From Alistipes sp. (GTDB taxonomy: Bacteria > Bacteroidota > Bacteroidia > Bacteroidales > Rikenellaceae): a DNA stretch of 64,000 nt. Location: contig JAFOBG010000032.1 in assembly GCA_017381935.1 (NCBI GenBank), positions 1 to 64,000 on the forward strand, given 5' to 3'. Positions 9,079-18,309 of this stretch are shown one piece after another; position 1 is the first letter of the stretch, and the number at the start of each line of letters is the position of its first letter. The notes under the pieces were generated by a model. It was not told where the DNA came from and did no database searches. It saw only the letters and a list, made by a program, of their open reading frames with translations. A program made the translations under genes and the position numbers.

Positions 9079-10641
9079 ATGAAAAAGATAGTTATTATTC
9101 TCGCACTTGTTGGTGTGATGTTTTCGTGTGCCCCTAAGAAGGATGCAAATCAGTTGCTTACAGATAGAGCCGCAGCAGAGTATCTTATATCTGTTCATCC
9201 TGGAGGAGGCGATACTCCTTTTTGGAATGGATTCTCGAAAAAGTTTATCTATGCGCCATCTTTTGACTTTAAGACTGTAGAGGGGGCTGTAAAATATCTC
9301 TATACAGTAACATCTACTGAGGGACAGAGTTGGTCATTTACGGCAGATAGCCCGCAATGTTCACTCTCTGAGGTATGGGGTAAGATTCCTTATGGGACTA
9401 ATGTCAGCCTTACAGTAGATGCTTTGGACGATAATGGTGGTGTTATAGCAAGAACGGGTCAAAGAGAGTTTTTCCGTGATTATGGCTTTAATCCTCCATA
9501 TAATGATGCTGTAAGAGATTATCGCCAGGCTGCAATTATGGGTATGCTGCATGTTCATACAATGCCGCAAATTCAACATTGGCTCACATCTGTAGAGCCG
9601 GATATGAGCTATCCGCATAATACATACCCTTGCAAAATTATCGGTGCTACAATTCAGGTAGAGGTGTTGCTCGCTAAGTGTGTACCATCGTATAGAGAGG
9701 AGGCTCTGACGATTGCTAAAAATGCAGCGCAGTTCCTTATGGCTCAGGCTCGTCGCCCAGGCGAAAAACTCGCTTACTTTCCACCTACATACTACAAAGA
9801 CCTTGAGGCCTCTAAGTATAGCTGGAACAAGGGCAAGACAATGGCTATGGAGGCGGCATCTGCAGGCGAGGCCTATCTGGATTTGTATGATATGACGGGC
9901 GAAAAACTCTATTTGGAGCAGGCTGTAGGTATTGCCAATACATACCTTACACTTCAAAATGAGGATGGCTCTTGGCATATCAAGTATGACTTTGCGACAG
10001 GTGAGCCTGTAAATGATACTAAGGCTATGTTACACCCGCTATTGCGTTACTTCTTACGTCTTGAGCAGGATTATGGACAGACACAGTATGCTCAGGCACG
10101 TATTTGTGGTGAGAAGTGGATGAAAGAGCATATCCTTGATAGGTTCGATATGACAGGTCAGTTTGAGGATGTCAATGTGCTTGGCCTTCAGCCATATGAG
10201 AACCTTACAAATTGTACTGCGGCCCCTTATGCATCCTATTTAATTCTTAGAGGACTCGAAGAGGGCGACTTGGAGAGGGCCTATGAGTTGGTACGCTTTA
10301 GTGAGGACCAATTTGTATATTGGGATTGTCCTATAGATGAGCGTGGTGTGAAGAGAGATAGTTGTCCATGCGTATTTGAGCAATATAAGTACGCTATGCC
10401 GGTAGATAATAGTGCATGTAATGTGGCTAACGCAATGCTTGATATATACGAGCAAACAGGTGATGAACTGATGAGAGCAAAAGCAAAAGCGCTTGTAGAT
10501 AATATAACTGTTGTACAGTGTGTAAATACAGGAAAACTACTCACTACATGGCGTCTTAGACTAAACTATAAACCTACATATTGGATAAACTGCGCATACG
10601 ACTCAATGGTTATCCTGCTTCGTATGTCTGAACTGAGCTAA
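9079..10641 (+). CDS. Lipoprotein with probable (alpha/alpha)6 glycosidase-like fold
   Basis: 520 residues with a lipoprotein signal (lipobox VMFSC, Cys17). After about 110 residues of beta-rich sequence the protein becomes helical, with paired helices and repeated aromatic stretches (PQIQHW, TMAMEAASAGEAYLDLYDMTG, NEDGSWH) like six-hairpin glycosidases and epimerases. I see no exact family signature, so the enzyme class (glycoside hydrolase, lyase or epimerase) is open. It is the last gene of the probable operon with a Gfo/Idh oxidoreductase and tatA; a hairpin terminator follows at 10677-10716. The pairing with an oxidoreductase suggests surface or periplasmic sugar processing, which is inference. 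Confidence 0.55.
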   Translation: MKKIVIILALVGVMFSCAPKKDANQLLTDRAAAEYLISVHPGGGDTPFWNGFSKKFIYAPSFDFKTVEGAVKYLYTVTSTEGQSWSFTADSPQCSLSEVWGKIPYGTNVSLTVDALDDNGGVIARTGQREFFRDYGFNPPYNDAVRDYRQAAIMGMLHVHTMPQIQHWLTSVEPDMSYPHNTYPCKIIGATIQVEVLLAKCVPSYREEALTIAKNAAQFLMAQARRPGEKLAYFPPTYYKDLEASKYSWNKGKTMAMEAASAGEAYLDLYDMTGEKLYLEQAVGIANTYLTLQNEDGSWHIKYDFATGEPVNDTKAMLHPLLRYFLRLEQDYGQTQYAQARICGEKWMKEHILDRFDMTGQFEDVNVLGLQPYENLTNCTAAPYASYLILRGLEEGDLERAYELVRFSEDQFVYWDCPIDERGVKRDSCPCVFEQYKYAMPVDNSACNVANAMLDIYEQTGDELMRAKAKALVDNITVVQCVNTGKLLTTWRLRLNYKPTYWINCAYDSMVILLRMSELS

Positions 10642-10676
10642 TGCAATCTATATCTGTTTAGACAAGTTATTGAAAC

Positions 10677-10716
10677 AAAAATAGACCTTTCTTTAAACTG
10701 AGAGGCCTATTTTTTT
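10677..10716. terminator. Bidirectional hairpin terminator
   Basis: AAAAATAGACCT and AGGCCTATTTTT form the arms, with A- and T-runs on either side, between the convergent lipoprotein gene and radC. Confidence 0.8.
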
Positions 10717-10742
10717 CTTTTACCACCTTTGATACGGTGTCG

Positions 10743-11369
10743 CTATATGAGCCCGTTTCCTTTGAAGGAGTAGTGGTCGCTTTGAGCGATGATGATATGG
10801 TCTATAATCTTGATGTCAAACAGGTTAGCAGCCTGCTGTAGGCGTTTTGTCATCGCTATATCGGCAGGGCTTGGCTCTGCACAGCCTGAAGGGTGGTTAT
10901 GGGCAATAAGAATTTGGGTAGAGAGCAACTCTAAAGCTCGTTTAACAATCAGTTTATTGTCCACAACGGTTGCTTGTACTCCACCTTGGCTGATTTTCAT
11001 CTTCTCTATAACCTGCGAAGAGTTGGTTAAGAATAATACCCAACACTCCTCATGCTTGATATTGCGTAGTGTCGGGCTGAGAAGCTGTATAGCATCATCG
11101 GCACATGTAATTCTCTGCACTTTGTCGCTTTGGAATACAGAAAGACGCCTGCCTAACTCCGTTGTTGCAGCTATTTTTGCGGCACGTACAACGCCTATAC
11201 CCTCCACCATTCTTAGGCGTGAGAGCTCATACTGCGCCAACTGAGTTAAGTTGTTCTCTGCTAATATGCGCTCAGATAACTCTCTATTCTCTAATATGAT
11301 GGCCAGCAATTCGGAGTCGGTCATGCTTGAGGGACCATAGAGAGTTATTCGCTCATAGATGCTCTTCAT
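10743..11369 (-). CDS. radC: RadC family (JAB/JAMM) protein
   Basis: 208 residues. The N-terminal part (about 1-75) carries the helix-hairpin-helix style LRMVEGIGVVRAAKI. The C-terminal part is the JAMM metallopeptidase-like domain, with HNHPSGCAEPSPAD giving the H-x-H, Ser and Asp ligands. The historical link to DNA repair is weak and the biochemical role of RadC proteins remains unsettled. The gene starts 12 bases after folC and is the last of a lnt-folC-radC operon on the minus strand. Confidence 0.9.
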   Translation of the reverse strand: MKSIYERITLYGPSSMTDSELLAIILENRELSERILAENNLTQLAQYELSRLRMVEGIGVVRAAKIAATTELGRRLSVFQSDKVQRITCADDAIQLLSPTLRNIKHEECWVLFLTNSSQVIEKMKISQGGVQATVVDNKLIVKRALELLSTQILIAHNHPSGCAEPSPADIAMTKRLQQAANLFDIKIIDHIIIAQSDHYSFKGNGLI

Positions 11370-11381
11370 AGCCTATCTGTT

Positions 11382-12686
11382 TTACTCTTTGCTCTCTAAG
11401 GCCTCTGCAACGATAAATGTGCTACCTCCGATAAAGAGGGTATCTGTATCGTTTAAGAGCGAGGTGGCATACTCCACACTCTGTGCAACACCATCCATAC
11501 ACTCGAATTGGAGCCCTAATTGTTCTGCTAAGTGTGCAACGCTCTCTAAGGATGCTGCACGGCGAGATTGTGCACGTGTGAAGATGTAGTGCGCATTTTT
11601 TGGCATGAGGCTGAGCATCTGTTCGATATTCTTATCTTCGCAGAAGCCCATTACGCAATATAGGCGGCCTGTATCGGCATACTTTGCTATTTGGGCTGCC
11701 ACATATTTCATGCCGTGAGCATTGTGAGCAGTGTCGCATATAATATTAGGTGTTGTAGAGAGCACCTCCCAACGACCTCTAAGGCCTGTAGTGGCAACGC
11801 AATCTCTTAGACCCTCTACAAAAGCACGACGACTAATTGAGAGTGGTGTGTTCTCGTGTAGATAGTCTGCCACAGCACATACTGTTGCTACATTCTGTCG
11901 CTGATACTCTCCTAAAAGTGGAATTCGAAGTGTATATTGCTGAGTATCTCTTGTGCGAATCATGTCGAATATTTGGACACCCTGCTCTGACTGCTGACGA
12001 CGACACTCAAAGGTCTGTTCGGCATAGATTACAGTAGAGCGCAAGTCGGCTGCAATATCCTCTATTACAAGGTTATAGGCAGGGCTCTTCTCGCCTACGA
12101 TAACGGGTATAGACTTTTTGATAATACCACCCTTCTCACGTGCAATTTTAGGTAGAGAGTCGCCTAAGAGTGAAGTGTGCTCAAGACCTACATTTGTAAT
12201 CACACTTACTGCCGGAATGACGATATTTGTTGCATCTAATCTGCCACCTAAGCCTGTTTCGATAACTGCCACCTCTACATCACTCTGAGCAAAATAGTCA
12301 AAGGCAAGGACTGTGGTCATCTCAAAGAATGAGAGGTCGCACTCCTCCATATCTTTACGATATTTGCTTACAAAGTTAACAACCTTCTGCTTAGAAATCA
12401 TCTCTCCGTTGACACGGATGCGCTCACGGAAGTCGGTGAGGTGTGGTGAGGTGTATAGTCCAACTTGATAGCCTGCCTGTTGAAGAACAGAGGCCAACAT
12501 ATTAGATACAGAGCCTTTACCGTTTGTACCTGCAATGTGGATAACAAAGTAGCTACGTTGAGGATTGCCTAACTTGCGACAAAACTCCGTTACACGCTCA
12601 AGCCCTGGCTTGTAAGCTGCAGCTCCAACTTGCTGGAAAGAGGGGAGCGAGTTGAATAGATAGTCTATGGTCTGAGTATAATTCAT
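11382..12686 (-). CDS. folC: Folylpolyglutamate/dihydrofolate synthase
   Basis: A cytoplasmic Mur-ligase-family enzyme that joins glutamate to dihydropteroate and to folates using ATP. The 434-residue protein shows the P-loop (AGTNGKGSVSNMLASVL), the TSPHL motif, the LGGRLDATN motif and the CDTAHNAHG stretch near residue 315. I chose ATG 12686 (MNYTQTIDYLF) over a TTG six bases upstream; this places the start two bases after the lnt stop, implying translational coupling. radC follows 12 bases downstream. Confidence 0.93.
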   Translation of the reverse strand: MNYTQTIDYLFNSLPSFQQVGAAAYKPGLERVTEFCRKLGNPQRSYFVIHIAGTNGKGSVSNMLASVLQQAGYQVGLYTSPHLTDFRERIRVNGEMISKQKVVNFVSKYRKDMEECDLSFFEMTTVLAFDYFAQSDVEVAVIETGLGGRLDATNIVIPAVSVITNVGLEHTSLLGDSLPKIAREKGGIIKKSIPVIVGEKSPAYNLVIEDIAADLRSTVIYAEQTFECRRQQSEQGVQIFDMIRTRDTQQYTLRIPLLGEYQRQNVATVCAVADYLHENTPLSISRRAFVEGLRDCVATTGLRGRWEVLSTTPNIICDTAHNAHGMKYVAAQIAKYADTGRLYCVMGFCEDKNIEQMLSLMPKNAHYIFTRAQSRRAASLESVAHLAEQLGLQFECMDGVAQSVEYATSLLNDTDTLFIGGSTFIVAEALESKE

Positions 12687-12688
12687 AA

Positions 12689-14290
12689 TCAATCTAAATA
12701 AAATCTCTTCTTTGACATAAAGGCTACCGTATAGAGTAGCGATAGTAGTGCGATATATAGTGATATTCGTCCTATATAGTCTCCATAACGAGTGTAAAGA
12801 GTCAGAGAGTCATTTGTTCTGATTTGGGCTGTTAACAGCCCCTCTTTATCCCAACCAAGTGAATCGAGAACATCTCCACGACTGTTTATAAAACCCGAAA
12901 TACCCGTATTTGCGCTACGTGCAATATCTCTACGATGCTCAATAGCCCTAAGGCGACAGAGTGCAAAGAGCCATCTGTAACCAGGTGTATCACCCCACCA
13001 ACCATCGTTTGAGACAACGCCTAAAATCTGTGCACCATTTCTGACAAACTCGCCCATGAAGTTGCCATAAAGACCCTCATAGCATATTGCAGGAGCAATC
13101 TTTGTGCCCTCAAACTCGAATGGAAGAGCACCCTCTCCAATACCTAACTGACCTGCCGTTCCGCCTAAATCGACCTCAAATAGACCGCTAGTACGAAACC
13201 ATGCAGGTAGGGTCTCAACTCCGATAACCAACTTACCCTTGTGGTGTATAGGAATTTGTGTAGGATCAGAGGTAACGCCGATTGAAGAGTTGAAGATGTC
13301 ATAATATATGCCATCTCTTGAACGACGGTTTGTATCACTCTTGCGGCGTGTGCCGTATGGAACAAGGCTCTGAGTGCCTGCAACAATCATGGTCTGTCGT
13401 TTTTGGTTCTTTAGGTAGTTTGAAAAACCCTGTATGATACGTGTAGCGGCAATAAAACGCTCGTTTACAGTTGTTGCAAGCGATGTTTCGGGCATAAGTA
13501 CAAACTTAGATGTGGCAGGAACTTCAGATAGTAAGTTCATCAGATTTTTCTGCTGTAGCTCTGCGCTGCTGTCAAACTTGGTATAGCAATCTACATTTGG
13601 CTGTACGACAGATATCTCTACCTGTTGGTCAGAGAGGTATCTATCTGAGGTAGGAGAGTTTATGGCGTAGAGAATAAGTGAAAAGATGATTGGACATGCC
13701 ACCTTGCATAGAGCCATAACCCATGAACCTCTTGTGCCTTTCTGTAGAGCATTGAAAATGATTATATTCGATACGAGTACCCATAACGAGCCGCCTAAAA
13801 CGCCTGTATATTCATACCATTGCACCGCCCAACTATCAAAGGCAAAGCAGTTGCCCAAAGTGAGCCACGGAAAGGACATGGCAGGAGCCTGAATGTAGAT
13901 ATACTCGCAAGCTATCCATGCCGTAACAAAGAGCGTGTAGGCAATACCTTTTGCCATTCGCTTACTGATAAAATGGAAGAGCATAAGCGGTAGTAGAGCC
14001 CACCATGACCCTACAATAGTGGCTGCAATAGTGCCTATTGCAGCAGCGTTCCATACCCACCATACAGTTGCAAGATGCCAGATGATAAATGTCAAAGTTC
14101 CCCAGCCGGCCATCTTCCAAAACTCTCTCCAAGAAGGGCCGTAACTGTGGCTTATAATGAGCAGTGGAACTAAACCGATTAGTACAGTAAAACCGCATAC
14201 ACCACTCCATCCTGCAGATAGCAACAATGCCGATAAAAGCGAGAGTAACAAGCGATGCTTAGTAGATATATTTTCTTTTAATTGTATCAT
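12689..14290 (-). CDS. lnt: Apolipoprotein N-acyltransferase
   Basis: An inner-membrane enzyme that adds the third acyl chain to the N-terminal cysteine of lipoproteins. 533 residues, with an N-terminal block of about six to seven membrane helices (1-215) and a nitrilase-like periplasmic domain. The Glu-Lys-Cys triad is visible as LMPETSL, HHKGKLV and PAICYEG, followed by VVSNDGWWGDTPG. A final helix lies at about 510-530. It is the first gene of lnt-folC-radC, with TAACTTTG at 14295-14302 just upstream. Its presence fits the many lipoproteins encoded in the window. Confidence 0.95.
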   Translation of the reverse strand: MIQLKENISTKHRLLLSLLSALLLSAGWSGVCGFTVLIGLVPLLIISHSYGPSWREFWKMAGWGTLTFIIWHLATVWWVWNAAAIGTIAATIVGSWWALLPLMLFHFISKRMAKGIAYTLFVTAWIACEYIYIQAPAMSFPWLTLGNCFAFDSWAVQWYEYTGVLGGSLWVLVSNIIIFNALQKGTRGSWVMALCKVACPIIFSLILYAINSPTSDRYLSDQQVEISVVQPNVDCYTKFDSSAELQQKNLMNLLSEVPATSKFVLMPETSLATTVNERFIAATRIIQGFSNYLKNQKRQTMIVAGTQSLVPYGTRRKSDTNRRSRDGIYYDIFNSSIGVTSDPTQIPIHHKGKLVIGVETLPAWFRTSGLFEVDLGGTAGQLGIGEGALPFEFEGTKIAPAICYEGLYGNFMGEFVRNGAQILGVVSNDGWWGDTPGYRWLFALCRLRAIEHRRDIARSANTGISGFINSRGDVLDSLGWDKEGLLTAQIRTNDSLTLYTRYGDYIGRISLYIALLSLLYTVAFMSKKRFYLD

Positions 14291-14294
14291 AGTG

Positions 14295-14302
14295 CAAAGT
14301 TA
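14295..14302 (-). promoter_or_regulatory. Putative -7 element for lnt-folC-radC
   Basis: Minus-strand TAACTTTG fits TAnnTTTG, but lies only five bases ahead of the lnt start, so either the leader is nearly absent or the match is chance. Confidence 0.3.
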
Positions 14303-14326
14303 AAAATTTAAAATCAAAATTAAGAA

Positions 14327-14350
14327 TTGTTACAAGATAATCTGTAACAA
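14327..14350. promoter_or_regulatory. Inverted repeat, possible operator
   Basis: TTGTTACA and TGTAACAA face each other across eight bases in the gap between the divergent lnt and mtlD genes. The perfect 8+8 dyad without a T-run looks like a regulator binding site rather than a terminator. It shares the TGTTAC core with the array at 3-154. Confidence 0.45.
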
Positions 14351-14514
14351 GAGCCGTTTTTTATGCCAGATAACTGTTAAAGGTACGAACTGAAAACGAT
14401 TGATAATATCTCAATTTTGTTTTCCGATGATGTATGTAAACTGAACACAGACGACAACTCTGCCTCAGAAGTATGAAGTATAGTGGCCTGTAGGGCTAAT
14501 TATTGTCGAAAAAC

Positions 14515-14545
14515 TTTGGTTTTTGAATAAAAAAAGTTATCTTTG
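14515..14545 (+). promoter_or_regulatory. mtlD promoter
   Basis: TTTG at 14515-14518 and TATCTTTG at 14538-14545, 19 bases apart, match both elements of the Bacteroidota promoter. Transcription would start near 14552, which rules out the upstream TTG start and supports ATG 14586. Confidence 0.8.
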
Positions 14546-14585
14546 TAAGTTGTTGGATTTAAAATCATATAAAAATTATAGAGAT

Positions 14586-15743
14586 ATGAAGAAAGCTATT
14601 CAATTCGGTGCAGGTAACATTGGCCGAGGTTTTATTGGCGCTGTCTTAGAGCAGGCTGGTTATCATGTGGTTTTTGCTGATGTCAATGCTACAGTTATTG
14701 ATAAGATTAATGAGGACAAGTGTTATACTGTTCATGTAATGGATGTAGAGTGTGCAGAGCAGAAGATTACCAATATCTCCGGTGTAAACTCCACAACCGA
14801 CGCTGTAATAGAGCAGATTGTTGAGGCTCAGATTATAACTACAGCTGTAGGTGTCGTTATTTTGCCACGTATTGCTCCGGCTATTGCTAAGGGTATTGTA
14901 GCACGTCGTGCAGCAGGCGTTGAGGAGCCACTTAATATTATCGCTTGTGAGAATGCTGTTCGTGCATCTTCTCAGCTTAAAGAGCATGTTCTTGCACTCC
15001 TTGAGGGTGAGGACAAGGCATATTGCCAGAAGTGGGTTGGTTTCCCTGATTGCTCTGTTGATCGTATTGTACCTCCTGTACGTAGTGAAAATCCTATTGA
15101 TGTTGTAGTGGAGGCTTTCTATGAGTGGAATGTTGAGCAGGCATCTTTTGTAGGTGAGGTTCCGCAGATTGCAGGTATGAACTTGGCAGATAACCTTCTT
15201 GCTTATGTAGAGCGCAAGCTCTTTACCCTTAATACAGGTCATGCTATTACAGCATATACAGGTTGTATGAAGGGCCTTAAGACTATCGACCAGAGCATTG
15301 CAGATCCTCAGATCTATCAGATTGTTAAGTCTGCTATGCAGCAGAGTGGTCTTGGCCTTGTTGCAAAGCACGGTTTGGATAAAGAGGCTCACTTTAAGTA
15401 TATCGATAAGATTATAGGTCGTTTCAAGAACCCATATCTTAAGGATGAGGTAACCCGTGTAGGTCGTGAGCCACTGCGTAAGCTTTCAGCTACAGACCGT
15501 CTTATCAATCCTACCCTTACTGCGCAGGCTGCAGGTGTTGCAACACCTGACTTGCTTTTGGGTATTGGTGCAGCGCTTCATTACAACAATCCTGAGGACC
15601 CTCAGAGCGTGGCTATGCAGCAGCGTATTACTGAGCTTGGCCTTAAGGCTGCTGTAGCAGAGTTCGCATCTCTTGAGGCTGATGCTCCAATTCTCGACCA
15701 GATTGTAGAGGCTTATTCAGAGATTGAGACAAGACTTGCTTAA
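14586..15743 (+). CDS. mtlD: Mannitol-1-phosphate 5-dehydrogenase
   Basis: A cytoplasmic enzyme that interconverts mannitol 1-phosphate and fructose 6-phosphate with NAD. 385 residues, the usual MtlD length. The start KKAIQFGAGNIGRGFIG is the family's N-terminal Rossmann motif, and the long-chain dehydrogenase Lys region lies in the second half (about 210-225, LFTLNTGHAITAY). The start is ATG 14586 because the promoter lies between it and the longer TTG frame. An organophosphate antiporter gene follows after 36 bases; no PTS component is nearby, so the phosphorylated polyol may be imported directly or made from fructose 6-phosphate. Confidence 0.95.
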   Translation: MKKAIQFGAGNIGRGFIGAVLEQAGYHVVFADVNATVIDKINEDKCYTVHVMDVECAEQKITNISGVNSTTDAVIEQIVEAQIITTAVGVVILPRIAPAIAKGIVARRAAGVEEPLNIIACENAVRASSQLKEHVLALLEGEDKAYCQKWVGFPDCSVDRIVPPVRSENPIDVVVEAFYEWNVEQASFVGEVPQIAGMNLADNLLAYVERKLFTLNTGHAITAYTGCMKGLKTIDQSIADPQIYQIVKSAMQQSGLGLVAKHGLDKEAHFKYIDKIIGRFKNPYLKDEVTRVGREPLRKLSATDRLINPTLTAQAAGVATPDLLLGIGAALHYNNPEDPQSVAMQQRITELGLKAAVAEFASLEADAPILDQIVEAYSEIETRLA

Positions 15744-15779
15744 GTAAAATCGAAAAAATCTAACTAAAACTATACTAAA

Positions 15780-17228
15780 ATGACTGCAGAACAGCAAAAA
15801 AAGTTTAAGTATTGGCAGTGGCGTACTATTGCCGGTACTATGATTGGTTACATTTTCTTCTATCTGATCCGCAAGAACTTCTCGTTCCTTATGCCGGGTC
15901 TTACTGCAGAGTACGGTATCAGCAAGACCAGCCTTGGTGCTGTAATTACTGCTGCCGGTTTCCTCTACGGACTCTCTAAACTACTCAATGGTATGCTTGC
16001 AGACCGTGTAAATGGTCGTTGGCATATGGTTACAGGCTTGGCGGTAAGTACTGTTACTGCTATTCTTATCGGTTTTGGTGCCGAGATTATCACAGCGCTC
16101 ACAGGTGTTCCTGCAGGCTCTACACCTGAGTTTGTGGGTAAGTTTACCATCCTCCTCTCTGCTCTTTGGATTGTAAACAACATCTTCCAGGGTTGTGGTT
16201 TCCCTCCATGCTCTCGTCTTATCCCTCGTTGGGTGCCTGCAAATGAGCTCTCAACAAAGATGTCTATCTGGAACACTTCACACTCTATCGGTGCAGGTCT
16301 TGCAGGTTTGCTCTGCGGTACATTTATCATGTCGTATATGGGTGTGGATATGTCTGGTGATCCGGAGATGGTTGCAACTATTGCATCTAACCTTGGTAAG
16401 GATATTACAGACCCTGCAGTTATCTCTGCAGCTGAGCACGTAGGCGCATGGAAGTGGGCGTTTATCATCCCTGGTCTTATCGCAGCAGCTGGCGTATTTA
16501 TCACAGCGGCTATTCTTCGTGATACTCCTAAGAGCGTAGGTCTTCCTGAGCTTACTGATGATAGTAAGAAGGAAGGCGAGCCTGAAGCACAGGAGAGTCA
16601 GGCAGAGATCTCTGCATACATCATGAAACATGTATGGAAGAATCCTGTAATCTGGGCTCTTGCACTTGCAGACTTCTTTGTATATGTTATTCGTTTTGCT
16701 GTTCTTGACTGGGGTCCTACATTCCTCCGTGAGCACTGTGCAATGTCTCCTGAGTGGGCAGCCTCTACTGTGATTATTTTCGAGCTCTTCGGTGTTGTAG
16801 GTATGCTTGCAGCAGGTTGGATCTCTGATAAGGTATTTGGTGGTCGTGCAACTCGTACATGTTTCTTCTGTATGGTTGGTGCACTGCTTGCAATTCTCGG
16901 CTTTATTTCACTCCAGACAACAGGAGCAAGCCCTGTAGTTCTTCTCTTCGTTCTTGCACTTGCGGGTATGTTTATCTATGGACCACAGGCTCTTATCGGC
17001 GTTATTGCATCTAACCACGCAACACGTAAGGCTTCTGCAACTGCAAATGGTCTGGTAGGCTTTGTGAGCTACATTAGCCCTATCGTTTCAGGTCTTGGTT
17101 TCGGTATGATTGCTGACTCTAAGTATGGCTGGCACGGTGTATTCGTTGCTATGGTTGTTATGGCAATCATCGGTGCGTTAATCTTCGTTCCTATGTGGAA
17201 GATGAAGCGTGATGCTTATGAGGAGTAA
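15780..17228 (+). CDS. MFS organophosphate:phosphate antiporter (GlpT/UhpT type)
   Basis: An inner-membrane transporter of 482 residues with about 12 helices. The N-terminus YWQWRTIAGTMIGYIFFYLI followed by RKNFS matches the organophosphate:phosphate antiporter (OPA) group that moves glycerol 3-phosphate or hexose phosphates in exchange for phosphate. The loop GCGFPPCSRLIPRWVP and a charged central loop (about 260-285, rich in Glu and Lys) also fit. It sits 36 bases after mtlD and ends in a strong terminator, so the two are probably co-transcribed. Mannitol 1-phosphate or a hexose phosphate is the likely cargo by context only. Confidence 0.85.
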   Translation: MTAEQQKKFKYWQWRTIAGTMIGYIFFYLIRKNFSFLMPGLTAEYGISKTSLGAVITAAGFLYGLSKLLNGMLADRVNGRWHMVTGLAVSTVTAILIGFGAEIITALTGVPAGSTPEFVGKFTILLSALWIVNNIFQGCGFPPCSRLIPRWVPANELSTKMSIWNTSHSIGAGLAGLLCGTFIMSYMGVDMSGDPEMVATIASNLGKDITDPAVISAAEHVGAWKWAFIIPGLIAAAGVFITAAILRDTPKSVGLPELTDDSKKEGEPEAQESQAEISAYIMKHVWKNPVIWALALADFFVYVIRFAVLDWGPTFLREHCAMSPEWAASTVIIFELFGVVGMLAAGWISDKVFGGRATRTCFFCMVGALLAILGFISLQTTGASPVVLLFVLALAGMFIYGPQALIGVIASNHATRKASATANGLVGFVSYISPIVSGLGFGMIADSKYGWHGVFVAMVVMAIIGALIFVPMWKMKRDAYEE

Positions 17229-17249
17229 TCCTGTGTAGCATTTGTTATA

Positions 17250-17280
17250 ATAGCGGCAGGAAACTGTCGCTATCTTTTTT
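17250..17280 (+). terminator. Terminator of the mtlD-antiporter operon
   Basis: ATAGCGGCAG-GAAA-CTGTCGCTAT followed by C and six Ts: a near-perfect stem with a GAAA loop. Confidence 0.9.
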
Positions 17281-17298
17281 GCCTAAATAAACGGTAAT

Positions 17299-17345
17299 AA
17301 AAAGACCTCTCAGCTCAAGTCTCCTTGATAACTGAAAGGTCTTTT
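17299..17345 (-). terminator. Terminator of rpoD
   Basis: AAAAAGACCT and AGGTCTTTT arms, lengthened by CTCAG/CTGA, with a T-run on the minus strand. Confidence 0.75.
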
Positions 17346-17373
17346 GTCTAAATATTTCGGTTGCTTAAGAGGA

Positions 17374-18234
17374 CTAACCAAGATATGACTTAAGCAATTT
17401 ACTACGAGAAGAGTGGCGGAGGCGACGGATAGCCTTCTCCTTAATCTGACGTACACGCTCACGTGTAAGGTCGAACTTTTCACCAATCTCTTCAAGGGTC
17501 ATCTCAGAGCAACCAATACCGAAGAAGTAACGGATAATATCTCTCTCACGCTCTGTAAGGGTCTCCAGTGCACGGTCAACCTCAGTTGCCAAAGACTCGT
17601 TAATAAGACCACGGTCTGCATTTGGAGAGTCTGGATTTACCAATACGTCGAGTAGAGAATTGTCTTCACCATCTGCAAATGGAGCATCTACAGAGATATG
17701 ACGACCTGCAACACGTAGTGTGTCGGTTACCTTCTCACGAGGAAGTTCCAACTCTTGAGCCAACTCCTCAGGTGAAGGGACACGCTCATGCTCCTGCTCG
17801 AAGCGGGCAAATGCCTTGTTAATCTTATTAAGAGAGCCTACCTGGTTAAGTGGCAGACGAACGATACGGCTCTGCTCTGCAAGTGCCTGTAGGATAGACT
17901 GACGAATCCACCATACGGCATAAGAGATAAACTTAAAGCCTCGAGTCTCATCGAACTTTTCAGCGGCCTTGATAAGACCTAAGTTGCCTTCGTTAATAAG
18001 GTCGGGAAGGCTTAGTCCCTGATTCTGATACTGCTTTGCTACAGAGACTACAAATCGGAGGTTAGCCTTAGTCAACTTCTCCAGAGCCTCTTGGTCTCCT
18101 TTACGAATTCGTTGAGCGAGTTCTACCTCCTCCTCAACAGTGATAAGATCCTCCTTACCAATCTCCTGAAGATATTTATCGAGTGAAGCACTCTCTCGAT
18201 TGGTGATGGATTTTGTAATTTTTAATTGACGCAT
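17374..18234 (-). CDS. rpoD: Primary sigma factor RpoD (short Bacteroidota type)
   Basis: 286 residues, lacking region 1.1 and the non-conserved insert, as usual for the primary sigma of this phylum. Region 1.2 is at about 14-45 ([20 protein letters not shown]). Region 2 includes [35 protein letters not shown] and [17 protein letters not shown]. Region 3 starts near [13 protein letters not shown]. Region 4 ends with the helix-turn-helix [20 protein letters not shown]. It directs RNA polymerase to TAnnTTTG promoters, many of which are seen in this window. It is a single gene followed by its own terminator; htrA upstream ends in another terminator. Confidence 0.95.
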   Translation of the reverse strand: MRQLKITKSITNRESASLDKYLQEIGKEDLITVEEEVELAQRIRKGDQEALEKLTKANLRFVVSVAKQYQNQGLSLPDLINEGNLGLIKAAEKFDETRGFKFISYAVWWIRQSILQALAEQSRIVRLPLNQVGSLNKINKAFARFEQEHERVPSPEELAQELELPREKVTDTLRVAGRHISVDAPFADGEDNSLLDVLVNPDSPNADRGLINESLATEVDRALETLTERERDIIRYFFGIGCSEMTLEEIGEKFDLTRERVRQIKEKAIRRLRHSSRSKLLKSYLG

Positions 18235-18258
18235 ATTTCAATTTTGTTTTGTACTCTC

Positions 18259-18288
18259 AAAAATAGCCCTTGTGTCAGACAAGGGCTA
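18259..18288 (-). terminator. Terminator of the HtrA gene
   Basis: AGCCCTTGT and ACAAGGGCT pair across GTCAG, and the minus strand reads a T5 run directly after the stem. Confidence 0.75.
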
Positions 18289-18309
18289 TCTCTATTAGAG
18301 AGCAAACTG

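Noticed and set aside
18258..18265. Minus-strand TATTTTTG as an rpoD promoter
   Set aside because: It overlaps the stem and T-run of the htrA terminator (18259-18288), which explains the sequence better, and there is no -33 element at proper spacing.
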